Shown piece by piece: positions 1-13,662 of a stretch of DNA of 64,000 bases. How positions within the stretch are numbered: position 1 is the stretch's first letter; each line of letters starts with the position of its first letter. Made by a program: the position numbers and the translations under genes. The notes beneath the pieces were generated by a model, which was not told the DNA's origin, searched no databases, and saw nothing but the letters and a program-made list of their open reading frames with translations. The stretch is taken from the NCBI GenBank assembly GCA_025345505.1, contig JANVCC010000018.1:35973191-36037190 (forward strand), given 5' to 3'. This DNA is from Todiramphus chloris collaris. Taxonomy: Eukaryota > Chordata > Aves > Coraciiformes > Alcedinidae.

Positions 1-506
1 GTTCAATTCTAGAAGCTGTGATCCCCCAGCTTACCCGAGAAAATGGGATAAGGCAAAATGTAAGACTGTTAAGCATACTGCAGACTGCATGGGAATGATA
101 CTGAAGACTGAGAAAAGCATCCCGACAGAGAGTGTACTTCGGTGGTTAAACTTTGCACCAGGTTTCCCAGGCAAGCTGTGCAATCTCCATCTGTCTTTTG
201 CATATTCCAGATTTGACTGGAGACAGCCCAGGGCACCTGGCTCTGCCTGACTCAGTTTGAGCAGTGGGGTTGCATGGGGCAGTCTCCACTGGTGCCCTCC
301 AGCCTCAGCCATTCTGCAACTCTGTGAAAATCTTGTAGGTACACATAGGCAGGAGAGTAAAACAGCAACACAATGCTGGTGGAAACTCTTTTACTGTAAG
401 CTACAAAACCAGAGGCTGGCAATATTCTCTCCTCAGTAGGGAGAAGGTAGCTATGGCATTATAGGTTCCAGACTTTTTGAAACTTTCTGGTAACATTTTA
501 TGTTAT

Positions 507-737
507 AGAGGGTTGGTTTGGATTGGATATCAGGAAGAAATTTTTCATTATGAGGGTGGTGAGTCACCATGCACACATTGCCCAGAGAAGCTGGAGATAC
601 CCCTTCCTTGGAAGTGTTCAAGGCCAGGCTGGATGGGGGCTTTGAGCAACCTGGTCAAGTGAAATATGTCCAGGGGGTTGGACCAAATGATCTTCAAGTG
701 TCCCTTCCAATCTAAACTATTCTGTGGTTCTGTGGTT
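507..737 (+). mobile_element. CR1 LINE 3' fragment
   Basis: The fragment shows the familiar CR1 3' end: GGATATCAGGAAGAAATTTTTC, then a GTGAGGGTGGTGAG-like segment, TTGCCCAGAGAAG, GTGTTCAAGGCCAGGCTGGATGG, GAGCAACCTGGTC, GGGGGTTGGACCAAATGATCTT, and the terminal octamer repeats ATTCTGTG/GTTCTGTG at 719-735. It is severely 5'-truncated, as most CR1 copies are, and diverged enough to be old. Confidence 0.9.
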
Positions 738-3700
738 TCATCAAGCTGTTCCTCAAAGCATTTTCCCAACTTCACAGGAAAAAAATCTTGTGGAAAACAT
801 CAGGGTAAGAGCATTTCCTACTGCATTAAGCATCCAGTCACAGAGTCGAACATGAAGAGTAACAGGTGAAAGAAAAAAACTGTAATTTCAGAAAATACTT
901 TAAAAGCTATGGAGACCTAATGAACTAGGGATATAAAAGAAGGCAATTCCAGATGGCAGAAGCTGCTGAAGAGAAAACTCTTCTACCCAAGCAATAACAG
1001 TGGGTGAGCAGGCAGAGCAGATGACTTTGCTCTGAGAGAAGCAGATGCAGAACTAGAAGGAGATAAACAATATATTTTAAAGAAACGCAATCTGCAAGTC
1101 CAGTGCATACAATCTGTCTTGTGGAGTTGACAACAGACAGAGGAAATGCAGCACTAAAAGAAAATTATTTTCTCATCTAAGCAAAGGGAAAACAGTTCAA
1201 TCTTTCAATCAGCTGCAAGAACCAGAAAAGAAGTCAGATCCTTATTTCTACAGAAACAACCTGTATGCCAAAAGATGTATTCCCATGCTCTAACACAAAC
1301 TTTGAAACTGTTCTTATGTTCGTCTTCTCTTCGAAGGAGAACAAATGAATTGTGCATATATAAAGATCTCTGTGTGTCTCTCAAAGATGAGGACACAAAA
1401 TTTCTAATAGCCACATCTCTCCTAAGAGCTCAACAAAAGTAGGCAGAAAATACACTACAGAAGTTCTCTTCACTATTAGAAAGGGAATTGCACGTCTGGT
1501 TACCCCACGTAATTACAAAGGAAAATAGCGGGTGGAAAGTAGTTGCATACGCTTCAGTTTCAGCAGAAGAAAATGAACCTGTGAAACGTATTAACGCTTC
1601 CTGAAATACAACTGCTCTGGTTTTGCTTTTCCACTGCACAACAAAGAACAAAACTTCACCACCAGGCTCAAAACAGAAGCCTTAATACATAAAGACATTT
1701 TACTGTTTTCTTCGAACATTGGACCAGTTTTTAAACACTACCACACACAGTTCATAACGCCACATTGTGTTTTAGAAGAACACAACTTCCATGGCTATCT
1801 TAAATCATATCTACTGCAAGCAGACAAGCTGTACATAAACAGCTACCCCTGCTTTAATCCTGCACATGTGCTAGTGCGAAATCAGGCGTGACTGAATGAC
1901 TGCAGAGGAAACATTGATTATATGCCAATGAGGTTGTATTCATTGTCACCCAAAATGAGCATTTACATCATGCTGTATTCACTTTCACTCAAGGGTGACA
2001 GGTAATCAAGCAATGCCATGCCATCCACGTATGCAGGAAGAGAATAACCTGCCCGGAAAGACATGGACAGCTGTGGGCAGACCTCTGCTCCTAGATCCAT
2101 CTGTGCTGGTGGAAGACATTAACTTCACAGGGTCAATGGTACCCCTCTGCTGCAAGTTACTGCTTCTCTCTCCCCACAAAATGCAATTCCAAGCTTTCTA
2201 CTTGGTGTCATGAAATCAGACTGGTACGCTGAACTCTGGTCTGCACTAACCAGATTGATTTGTCCCAGAAACAAGAAAGGGAGGGCTTGAACAAACAATT
2301 CTGCTGGCAGATCACAGAGGAGAGACTAAGCTCTGGTGGAAACCTGAGTGAAAAGCTGACAATAGTGGGTTTTTCCACATGGACAGCTGGATTTGGAAGA
2401 TAACGTACTCAAAGCCTCAGACCAAACTCTAATTCACATACAGATTTGTATCGCCACAAAAACTATGGCAAGTGCTAAGTGTTATGGTTTAAACCTTAAT
2501 AATTATAGCTAGTACAACTGCTTGCATGGTTGCAATTCTAGTGCGATCAAGATGCCCTGTACATAGAATACACCTCTACCTTGAAAAAAGAAACAGAGAA
2601 AGTGAGATAAACATGTTTGTGCGAGTACAAGTGAGCCTACATGTAAACCCCACGCTGTATTTTATAATGCACTGGTGCAACTACAGAGACAATGTGCATA
2701 AACACATAGAGCAGTCCATAATCCTGCCTGATACATTTCTCACTCCCATAAAGACAGAGCAAGGAATGGGAGGATCAAAGCACCTGCACCACATCTAGGT
2801 CCCAGCTTTATAAACATCTGATTTCTGATAAACTCTGTGCTTGAAGTCTGGTGTTCCCACAGCTGACAACAAGGGATGGATGAGACAGAGGAATACTGCC
2901 TTCTCTGAGGCTCTTCCCATTCCTGCACCACCACCAGAAGCAGTGACTTCTTATAGCTGTTACTACCACCCTCTTGATTAGCAACAGGCGATTATAAATA
3001 GTCACATTAAAACTTCAGAATTTGCCTGTCTACCCATACCACACAGTTTACATATTCACTCTCACCCGACAGTCAGGGACCGAGCCCACTGGTGCACAAA
3101 TAACCTGTTCCAGAAATACGTTTTGGCACCAGTGTGAATGAACGGACACAAAGCAGATGGCAAGAGATGAGCAGAGACATGAGAGAACATTAACTGCTAT
3201 ATTTACACTCACACCCACTGAATCCACAGACCCATAAAAAAGCAGCTGTCTTCTCCAGACTGAATGCTACCAAGCTGTTGCATATTGTCCCTACCTCTCT
3301 GAGGTTGCTCCTGGGAAGTGCAAAGGCATTTTTAGAGGAAACTGGAGAGGAAGGCAGCATATTCACTACTAGAAGAACAAGAGAAGACAGAGATGTCCCT
3401 ACCTTGACAGTGCAGGGTTTATGTCCATTAAACTGGTAGGCTGCAAACTCCCTGGCTATACTTTAGCTGCAAAGTTGCCCTCTGTTACACTGATGGTTAA
3501 TTCTCTTTTTTTTTTCTACATTTTAGCCTACACTTCAGGTAATTGTGCAATTACCCTTCCTTGGCATTTCTGGAACTAAGCAAATGGAGGAACCAGCAGC
3601 CTGTGCTCATAGCAGCAGAACTTCACACCACTAGGCTGGTAAGTCTCAAATACTTTACTGCGGAAAAGAAACAATTGCAAACAAAATGTAACTAGAGAAA

Positions 3701-6700
3701 TGTAAGTCCTTTGAAAAGGTCACTAAAAACAATACTGCAATACTAGAAATTGACTGAACAGATAGTTGGGCATGTTTTAAATTTTTAATCAAATAAGAAG
3801 CTCAAACTAGGGTCTATGTCAGTATTAAAGCCTCCACGACTATCACCATTATGCTTGAATTCCAGTGAAGACAGAAGTTAAAATATATCCACAGTACTCC
3901 CACAGCCAGTAGCACTGTGCTGCACAGGACTATGTGGTGACAGCAATAATGAAGTCAGGGGAAGCACAGATTGTGGAACTAGGCTATCCTAACAAGCTTG
4001 GGTTGAAGAATAAGGGTATGTGGAATGGCAGTTTACAGTCTGACATGCTAACCCCCATCAGGCTCAGAACTGGGTGTGGAGGAGACAACATTTTGTGAAA
4101 GACTCCACAGGAGGTCAAGGTCGTTCTTTAACATCTGTATCTGCAAGAAATTTCCCATCTCAAAGAGAAGTTGTCTTAAGCAGCTCTAAGGTCTTACAGG
4201 AAACATATTTTTGGTCAGTGCTGCACTATCACAGAAGCAGAGAAACACAGGTGGCAAAGAAAGATGGGGAGAAATTGGCTTCAGTAGACCTATCATCTAA
4301 ACAGCCAAATTCCCTGGCACTTCTAGAAGGCTGGGAAAAGGCAAGTCCTCTCCAGTACAGTGTGAAAGATGCTGTAGATCTGTGGGCTTTCCAGTCTTCT
4401 TTGCAGGAAAAAACCTACTAGAATGTCACTCTTGATCAATCATTTTCGTCTTCTGGACAAACTGAGGAATGTGTAAAGTATAACCAAACCAACCAACTAG
4501 ATTCCTTTCATTCAACTGAATTAATTGTAACCAAAGCAAGGATTCATTTTTTAAAACATGATTTCTCAATCTGGTAATGCACCTTCAGGATTTACAAAAT
4601 AAACTTGTCTATAAAACAGCATGCAGACTTTCAACTAATCCTTCCTAAGAGTATTAATTTCTTATAAGAATGAAGCTGGATTTGAAATGTGACAGATAAA
4701 GGAGAAAAAGCAAGAGATTCCTCTGAAGTCTCAGGCTGTGCACATGCACTGCAAGCTATCTCTTTGCTAATGTTAACAGTGACAACGCTGAAGCTTGCCC
4801 AAGCTTTACAAGGAAAACTATAAGCAGCTGCAAAAAACAGCAGAAAATAGATCTTTTCATGTTTTTATTTTATAGGAAGACAACTGATTTTTTGTTTGCT
4901 TGTTTTTAATTTTAGATGAACTAGTTCTGTGTGTGAAAAAGGAAAAGGATTTTTGGATTGGTATGTTTTTTCAGATTAAGTTGAAAATGCTATTCATCTT
5001 TTGTTTCTTTACATCTAGATAGGTGAAGACCCAAAAATTCATGGCCTTGTCTTTTGTCAAGCCTTCCTCATTAGCCTATACTACTTTTATTTTCACTGCA
5101 GACATTACTTCCTGTGATACCCATCTTTAAGACAGGCACAGAAACAGCAGTATTATTTGTCTTTGTTAGTCTTAAATACAGTTTTAAAGTGGGGGATGGA
5201 ACTTAGTACTAATGTTGCATTGCAATTACTGATCCCAAGTGAACCAGGCTAGAAAACCCATGGAGTTTACAATTTTCTTAGTCAATGCCAGATAATGTAT
5301 TTGGTTTTTAATGTATTAGTTACCATACTGAACTTCACACTAATCAGGCAATCCAAGCAGCACATATTTTTCCACATCAAGGGGTTTTAAACCTCTGTAG
5401 AAAAGACATTTCTTTAAGCACATATATACATGGGCAGTTGGGAGATGCACGTTAACCTAAAACAAAGAAGGCACTGCAAGGTGCTGTGTCAATTTACAGC
5501 AACCTAAAGACAGAGAGACATGAAGAAATTAATCCTTGGCACACCTAACTGGAACATACGACACAGCTTCTAAAATCTTTTTAGTCTCACCAAAAGGTGT
5601 TTCACAAGGCTGAATCAGAAAAGGTCATGTGTGCCACCCTTTCAGGGAACCTGCACTCTGACGCACAGCTCGATGTTTCACACTTTCACACAGAGCCTGC
5701 TGTCACAGAAGGCTTTGCTCTGGGATGCCTTCCTGAAAGGCATGTCAGTCTAAAGCTCTGTTGTGTTTTTGCACTTCTCGTACCACTAGATTTCTTTGAC
5801 CTCTTGGGAATCTGTTTCAACTGACCAACATAAACAATAGCCAAGCACAGCTCTATCTTCCCCAGGAAGGGAAAGAGTGACACACTGCTTCTGCTGTAGT
5901 ATCCAGCAGCTGTATCTCTTGTAGTATTTCATCAATGAGGAAAAGAATGAAAAAAGCCCTGAACAAGGCACTATACATAGTCTGATGTCTTTTAAAAGTA
6001 AGGTCTAGATAGAGAGATATATATGGATTTATTTTGTTGACCATGAAGCAAGTAAATTGTCCTAATTCCAGAGGCAATAAATAGAGACAACTAAGCAGCA
6101 ACATAATCTCTCTTCAACAGTATCATCAAATCACCTCTCTCAAAAGTCAGCCGGTAAGGTATGGTGTATGTCAGCACATACAGAGATCAGTCAGCACACT
6201 ATGGACTTATTTCTTTAATGAGACACTGGCTTGCCCAGATGTGCGATGTTCTGGTCATTTGCATGGCTGTTGCTCTCAATTAGATACTCTTTGGTGGTAT
6301 TCTCTGCATCATCAAGCATCCTATCTCAGCAAAATACCCTGTCACTGTATTCCAATCCTCTTAAGACTTAAAAAGAGGGAAGTGCTAACCAATGTTCACA
6401 TTTATTTACAAACCAGAAGCATTGGTGTTAGGTCTTTACTGCACAATAGCATGCTCAGCTGGATTCTAAGTTGGCAAATGTCTCCTTTCTTCTTCTCCTT
6501 CTCCTTGTCCCTTTAGTCATGAAGCATCATAGCAAACTCTGAAACAGGAAGGTGACTTTCAAGGGCTGCATCATCCAAACCTGAAAAATGTGTAATACAA
6601 TCTTCACTTACTAGCTTACTTTTACAGCTCCAGTGAACACTTCACCATAAACTTTTTCTCTATTATTCCTTAATATTGAACCATTTAGCATATTAACTAC

Positions 6701-9700
6701 AATCTTCTTTTTCCTTTTTTTTTAACCACTACCCCTAACATTTTTCTCCTCACAACAATCAGTCCTAAACCCACACAATACACCTTCTGTCAGGATTTGC
6801 ATCCAACCTGTGCTGTGGTTCATATACTACAGTAGGAGAGTCTCCATGCAGTCTTGCTCACACTGTTTCCCTAGGAAAAGCAATATTAGTACAAAAATAA
6901 TTATTTGTTTCCCAGCTGAAGCAGCAGGTAAAATCTGCAAGCCAGAATCCCTTCCAGGGCCTGGCTGGAGATACTTGTTTCTTGGTCGTCTTTCTTGTCT
7001 TCTCTCCCTTAACAGGAGAAAAAATAACAGGATAAGATTATTCCAATTTTAAAAGCAACACTGCAGAAAGCTAAAGAGAACAAGGAACTAAACTGGAAAC
7101 ATAAGGAGAAAAGAGGGGAAAGCAGTATGTCTTGCTAAAAATTGGAGTGTAGACAAGCATTCACACTAAATAAAACAGATATTTAATTGGTGTGGTGCGT
7201 TATCAAGGCTATCATACGAGTACCAACTAAAGAAATCATTTAGGTTTCCTTCATGCTCTCCACAACTGAGTGTATTAGCAATACAGTTGTCTCCAGGATT
7301 GAGCCCTGGCAAGACACCAGAGCCATTAGATATTAATGTTGTAGCTCAATGCATTTTTGAACTTTAAGAAAAATCAGTCTTTCTCTCTTTGCCTAATTTA
7401 GCTACCTCTGAAGAGTCTGAGTGAGGCCACTGGCAGGACCTTCCCAAAAAAAACCAAGAGGCTAACCAACAGGTGATTAAAACTGACACAAGAAACTCCA
7501 AAGCAGCACCAGAGGCTACGTGCTCTCTCTTCAAACTGGCTGTCAGAAAAAGCTATATTAAAACTATTCTGGCAAAGTGCTTTAAAAGCAGAGAGAACAA
7601 CTAAAGAAGCCAACCACTTCATGTTAGTACTTTATCTGCTGTTGGCCTGGCAGGAGAAGTTCTAGTTTATTTTTGCTTTCATCTTCAACCTGTGTTTTAT
7701 TTATATCCAAAAATATAATCTGTCGAAACCGGAAAGCTAAGAAATGGTCTATTATCTTCATTTCCTGCAATGTTTAGAGCTAACGATGCTACCGAAACCA
7801 ATACACAGGCATAAACTGGCTTTGTAAGAGTTTCCCTTAGCAAATGGTACACGAGCAGAGCACACCCTGATGTCACATTGAAACTGCTGGACTGTCTTGT
7901 CACATATGAAATGTTGCCACGGTGTAAGACACAGCCATTCCCTGTGTGCACATCCATTTCTGAAGATACCGAACCCAAACGCTACCTGAAGTACTGTATG
8001 ATATACTAAGAAGATGTGTGGAGAGGGCAGGGGGGCCATGACACAGATGGATGCATTAGAGAACAACAGAAATAAATGACAACTTTTAAGAAGGGGTATT
8101 TGGTTATGTGCTCACGTTCACATGTCATTAATATGGTCCAAGTAGTCTATCTACCATAACTCAAAAAAATGAGGTAGAGGAGATTAACGGAGAATGTGGC
8201 ACTGCTAAGTAACACTTTGAAACTAGAGAGTTTGAACAGGTGTCTTCATGGGGTTATCTTCTGAAAACTTTATGGAAAAAAGCAAGTTTGAAAAATTAGC
8301 TACTTAAATTCTCTCTTTGCTTCCTGGCAGTTAAAACTGGAATGAGAATAAATACCTCCCTGCATGAGGTATGAGGATTAATTTGTTTGTGTATATAAAT
8401 GAGTATTTAGGTATCATCTACTATTTTATTTTTAACACCTTACTGGGACTGCTGCATTCCTACCCTAGTTCAGCTTTTGTCAAGAGATTAGGATTGAGTT
8501 AAAATGGGAACAGGTGTTTGGAAGATGATATGGCTGTAATAAAAGGGCTAACCAAGAAGATGAAAAGAAAAAATAATTTAAATATGGCATTTATTTCTAT
8601 CCTGTAAAATAGAGAGACATCCAAAAGAAAACACAAAATCACAACAACTGAGGGATATTTAAGAAAACGTATTGGCCTCCTGTCATTCATTTCCAAGGAG
8701 ATACAGTACAAGCAGGGCTGTCCCTTGGTCCCAGGTCATCCTGTTCTGGTACAATCTCATGATGCCGGTTAAGAGGCCAGTCCCTCAGTAAACAAGTTTC
8801 ACTGCTTAATGCTGGTTGGGTAATAAAACATTTTCAAAGCCTCAAAAGATGTAGGAGTTTAAGGCCATTATCTGTGAGATTTGAGCTCCTAAATTATATC
8901 AGGGATTTTTATAGTGTATATTTCTGGCCTCTAAGATCCCTACAGCCATTACTAGGTCAAACATTTTTATTTCTAGGGATTGAGCACATTCTTTTGCCGG
9001 CCGCAGTCAGAAGAAAAGCTGAAACCATACGTTTCAAGGCTCAAATTGACAAAACCAGATGTTTTCTTAGTAAGAAGAGTTACTGGCCTTGAAGCTTTGT
9101 AAGAAAATACAACATTCACCATTTTTAGAATATCTTTCCCTCAGCAATCAGATGAGGATAAGAGCTTTCAAGTGTTTTTTTGAAAGCAGGCTGTTCTCAA
9201 ACCCCAATCCTGCAAGTCAAATCTGTTGGCATCAAGATGCACTATTAATTTCATACAATAAAAGCAAATAATGATTTTTAAAAGCAAAAGTTTAGGGGGA
9301 GGGGGAAGGTGTTGCAAGATGTATGGTGGATTATTACTTTGTTTATTGCCATACTCCGTGACAGTTTCCTATCAGAGTAGGGCACAACATGCAAAATAAA
9401 TAAAATTTAACTATGGAGATACAGGCAAGATTCAGTCCTTAGCTGTGGGAACTCCCAGCACAGCTGACTCTCAAAAGTCAATGTTAGACTGAGAATATCA
9501 TAAGAAATTAAAATGGTTGTCTAGACTAAATTGAAGTCCCTTATGCCTTTGACTATGAAAAAGCTTTCCTGTGGCCTGTGAAACAACTGACTGAAGAATG
9601 TAGTAATGTAATTTCTGCGTGTTAGATGTTTATTTTGCTGGTATTAAATTATTTTTGCATTTTAAGAAGGTTTAATACAATTATATTTGACTTCAGTATG

Positions 9701-10081
9701 TTTAAGGTACATCCTTTCTAAGTATTCCCTGTCAGTAGTCACCCATGAGAGAATTAGTCTATTCAAGTAGCAAAACAGTAAGGAAGGTTTTAAAATGACT
9801 GACGACAGAGGATTATCTCTTTGAAAACAATACTGAAGAAAACAATTTTGACCTGAGACAAATCCACACATCCTTTCAATTCTAATGAATTCATCAACAA
9901 GAACATGGTTATTCATAAGCTTAGCTTGGCCCTCTATCTTTGATTCTACACACACATTCGAACAGCTCTGAGCAGCTCCATTTAACTCAGCTGTCTAAGG
10001 GAAGCAACTACTCATGTGTTGAAGTACTTATGAGAGTCAAATATAGACTCATAGATGAGTTATGGATTCCTACCCTTGACA

Positions 10082-10121
10082 GGCATCAGACAACTCTAGA
10101 TGGCATCAGACAACTCTAGAT
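10082..10121. repeat. Perfect 20-bp tandem duplication
   Basis: The unit GGCATCAGACAACTCTAGAT occurs twice head to tail (10082-10101, 10102-10121) with no mismatch, so the duplication is probably recent. Confidence 0.95.
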
Positions 10122-11424
10122 ACTTACTCTCTATCATGACAGAATTGGAAAATTTTGATGAATGTATCAGTTAATGATCATTTCTGGAAGAAAAAAATTT
10201 TGCCTTACAAAAGGAAGGTTGTACAAGTAACCAAAGAGATTTTAAGATGGAGCTTTATTAACTGATCATACATGACACATTATCTGCAATAGCAGAGGAC
10301 CAAATTTAATTTTAAACACAAGAGTTCCACATGGTACTAGCTTCAAACACCACCAGTTACTGCAAGTCAATATGGTAAAGACTGATTACAAAAGCTAGGA
10401 CAAACATCTGATGCCACAGTAGCCAGAGCTTACCCTTTCTGAAAGAAGTCTTTTCATCAGATACCCATCCCAGCCTGCCAGAAGAGCAGCAACAGTGGGA
10501 AATGCAAGTTAACACTCTGCAAGCAGAGGTCAGATGGACCCCACTCTCTCTGGCACCAGGACAGTAACCTCCACTGCAGGGGCAGGATTGACCTTTCAAG
10601 ACAATAACCTTTTACATACCTTAGCATCACCAGAAGATTCTGAGTCTCAGAACCCTGATGTCCTTTCTCTCAATAAACCAGTTATCAAAAACAGGAAAAA
10701 AAACCCCATTCCAACACAGACATTGAAGTATTCAAAACCAAACCTTCATTTCAAGCACAGCTATTTTTTTCTTGCCAAATGACATGTCAAAGACTATACA
10801 AAGACCTGAGTAGCCTTCACTAATACACTTTCCCAGAGAAATATGCATTTCTTTGGTGGCAGTTTAAGCAATAAGCAAATGCTCTTGAAAAATTCCTCTT
10901 CTGCTGTGTTGGGATGGCTGCATAGTCAGTGGATAATGTGGAAGGAGCAGAGGGAAGAGACAAGGTGACATAACAAGAGGCCAGGGTAGATGGGTTACCT
11001 TAAACCAGATCAAATAGGTTGGTGCTGAACTATGACCCTCAATACCACAGCAATGGGAGCAAATGTGCAGGCCATTAAAAAAGTCAAAATAAAGCTATAG
11101 GCAATGTCATGTGAAAGAACACTGAACATGGACATGGTATTAAAATGTCTGGAAATACACTCTGAAAGTAGCATGTCCTGTAGAGAGCTTTTCATGTCAT
11201 TCAGCCTTATCCAAAAAAGTCAAATAAGCAATACAGAAGGTCATATTCTGTTACTTTTGGAAGTTATTTTTATGTCTGATTTATCATGGAAAACACAGGT
11301 AAATGATCCCATTTGTCTTCCCTAACCTCCAAATGACACTGCCTAGAAACCCCAGATCTTTGCTTTCTCTGTTATTTCTTCTAAACTGTAAGGAAGAGTT
11401 CACATCCTTCAAGATAGGAAATGT

Positions 11425-11470
11425 AAAAAAAAAAAGAAAAGAAAAAAAAAAAAAAAGTAAAACAAACAAA
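11425..11470. repeat. A-rich tract
   Basis: Two A runs of 11 and 15 with interspersed G, followed by AAACAAAC; low complexity. Confidence 0.95.
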
Positions 11471-12966
11471 TCAGAACACCCTCAGGCATTTACATAGTTC
11501 AAACCCATCTGCCAAGAAGACCCTCAGAGGGTTGGATTTATGAAGTTGAGTGCAGGTTCATCTATGCAGCAGTGCACCCTCTCTTCTTCCATCACTCTTA
11601 CTTACCTGCTTCATTTCAAATAAGAACTTAACAGTTCTGAAACTGAGGGCTGTGTGTCCATCATCTACCACAGCATATACTTGCACTGTGATGGAACCAA
11701 AGGCCTCAACAAGAAAGAAATCACTGTGAGCAACATTCAGCTCCTTCACAGACAATTTATGCAGCTCTCAAAAAAACCTGCTCCTCCAGTATTCATTTTC
11801 TGCAGCCTCTCTTTCCTGTCCACTTTTGTCATGCTTAGATTTAAATTTGAAAATCTCCTTGGATCCTGCATTGTGCTTTTAATTTTTCAGCCAAATGTTA
11901 TGCACAGCTTTTGTCTGTAATAGTAACAGATTGCCCAAGGACACACACAATGAGTCATGGAAAGAAAGAGTGAGGATTTCCTGGCTCTTAATCCAATGTT
12001 CAGACAAGGCCTCTCATGTTTCCAATTTTCAGGGACTGGCAGGTGAGGGTAAGAGAAGAGAAAGGAAGAAAAAAAAGATGAAGAGAGATTTTTTTTTTAG
12101 ATAAGCAAAATAGACAACCAGAGAAAAACAACTCTGCACAAGCTCTTTCCCTTCTCAGTTTCAGATGGCTGATGTAACAGTAATTGCAAAATCTGCTGAA
12201 GAGCTTAAATCTGGTTCTTAAAAAAATGTAACGAACAGAAGAAAAATATTAACAGGCAACAAAAAGACAAGAGCTTGACGGTTTCTTAAAGCAGAAACAA
12301 AATAACCAGTTTGCTCCGCAAGCCTGGAAACAGAAGAGAAAGGAATTTACATGCTTTCAGGGCCAGGGGATTTGGGAAGCTTGTTCCCATATGGGAGGGC
12401 AGGCAGCAACATTAGCATATGCCCACCCCAGAATTGTGACAAAATCTGGGGGCTGTGAACATGTCAGTAGGTGACATGAATCAACACTCGCTCGAATACT
12501 CTCCAAAAACAACCTGTGTGTTACACTAGCCTAGTAAACTTAGGAAGCCAGTTCCCTCAAGGCCACCTAGAATTAGCAAGGGATGAGGAACATTCAAGAG
12601 ACAAACATAGATCATGCAGAGGTGATGTATCAGCAGCCTGGAAACAATTAATATCCATCCTAATAATGTCACCTACTCCAAAAGACCGCTCAAGAGTTTA
12701 CAAGACCCATAATGCCACAAAGGAACAGGAAAATAATTTTTCATCGTCATAAAAATAGGCCACCCATCATATTCTGAAAAGGGATCCAAGCAAAAAAACA
12801 AATGGTTTTTGAGACAAGTTTTACTCATTTATCACTGCAAAGCACAGCTCACACATGGGCTTTGGCAGCACTCTGGCTAACGGGCTGAAATGAGACCCAT
12901 TTCAAAACAAAATAGATGTTAAAACACTGGTGCCAGCAAAAGGTATTAACTGCAGTTATAATTCCT

Positions 12967-13002
12967 TACATGCGCATATACACATATATGTGCACATGTA
13001 TG
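12967..13002. other. 36-bp alternating purine-pyrimidine tract
   Basis: Every base from 12967 to 13002 alternates pyrimidine and purine (for example ATGCGCATATACACATATAT), including GC, CA and TA steps. Such tracts can adopt Z-DNA; this is a structural potential, not evidence of function. Confidence 0.75.
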
Positions 13003-13254
13003 GGATATTTAGGGACTGCTTGTCTCATTGGTATGGGTTAATGAGATTATTTAGAGACTACTGCCTCAGGATACAGGTGACTCAAAATCCATGCATTTTG
13101 TTACTATCTATAATACAGTAACAGCAAAAAAAGAAAAGTCTTGCTGTATTCATGACAAATATTTGCACTCCTAACCTAACCCCCACTGAAGATACCTAGA
13201 GCAACATCTAATAGATACAGTCTATAAGTACATGACTAAGTGATTGAAGCATCT

Positions 13255-13662
13255 TTCCTAAGAGGAGAGGCTGAGAGCTGGGACAGCTCAACCTGGAGAA
13301 GAGAAGGTCCAGGGGGATCATATTAATGCGTATAAATACCTAATGGGAGGGAGCATAGATGTGAGAGACAGACTTTTCCCAGTAGTGCCCACTAGCAGAA
13401 CAAGAGAAAATTAGCACAAATTTAAGAGCATTAAATTCCTTCCAAACAGAAGAAAATACTTTTTTTATTGTGAGGATAGTAGAACACTGCCACAGGTTGC
13501 CCAGAAAGGCTGAGAGGTCTCCATCCTCAGAGACACTTAAAACCCAACTGGACATGGTCCCAGGCAACCTGCTCTAGCTGGCTGTGCTTTAGCAGGGGGT
13601 GGGCTAGATGATATCAAGAGGTCATTTCCAATGTCAGTGACCCTCTGACTCTGTAATGTATT
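13255..13662 (+). mobile_element. CR1 LINE 3' fragment
   Basis: About 400 bp with collinear CR1 landmarks: AGGAGAGGCTGAGAG, CAACCTGGAGAAGAGAAGG, a GTGAGGATAGTAGAACACTG segment, AGGTTGCCCAGAAAGGC, CTGGACATGGTCCCAGGCAACC, GGGGGTGGGCTAGATGA, and a decayed octamer tail near CTCTGACTCTGTAATG. 5'-truncated, old and plus-strand. Confidence 0.88.

Noticed and set aside
4074-4421. 115-codon plus-strand open frame
   Set aside because: No recognisable domain, no splice or promoter support; length is within chance for 64 kb.
5489-5503. Minus-strand acceptor followed by VAVN and a stop, as UBE3D last exon
   Set aside because: The acceptor looks strong, but a two-residue match is not evidence.
7758-7985. 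Minus-strand acceptor followed by a frame starting VAFG, 75 residues, as UBE3D last exon
   Set aside because: The polypyrimidine tract is weak and the tail would be far longer than in other vertebrates; only three residues match.
12540-12566. Minus-strand acceptor (TTGCTAATTCTAG) followed by VALRELAS and a stop, as UBE3D last exon
   Set aside because: Good acceptor but only VA matches; about seven such sites are expected by chance in this region.
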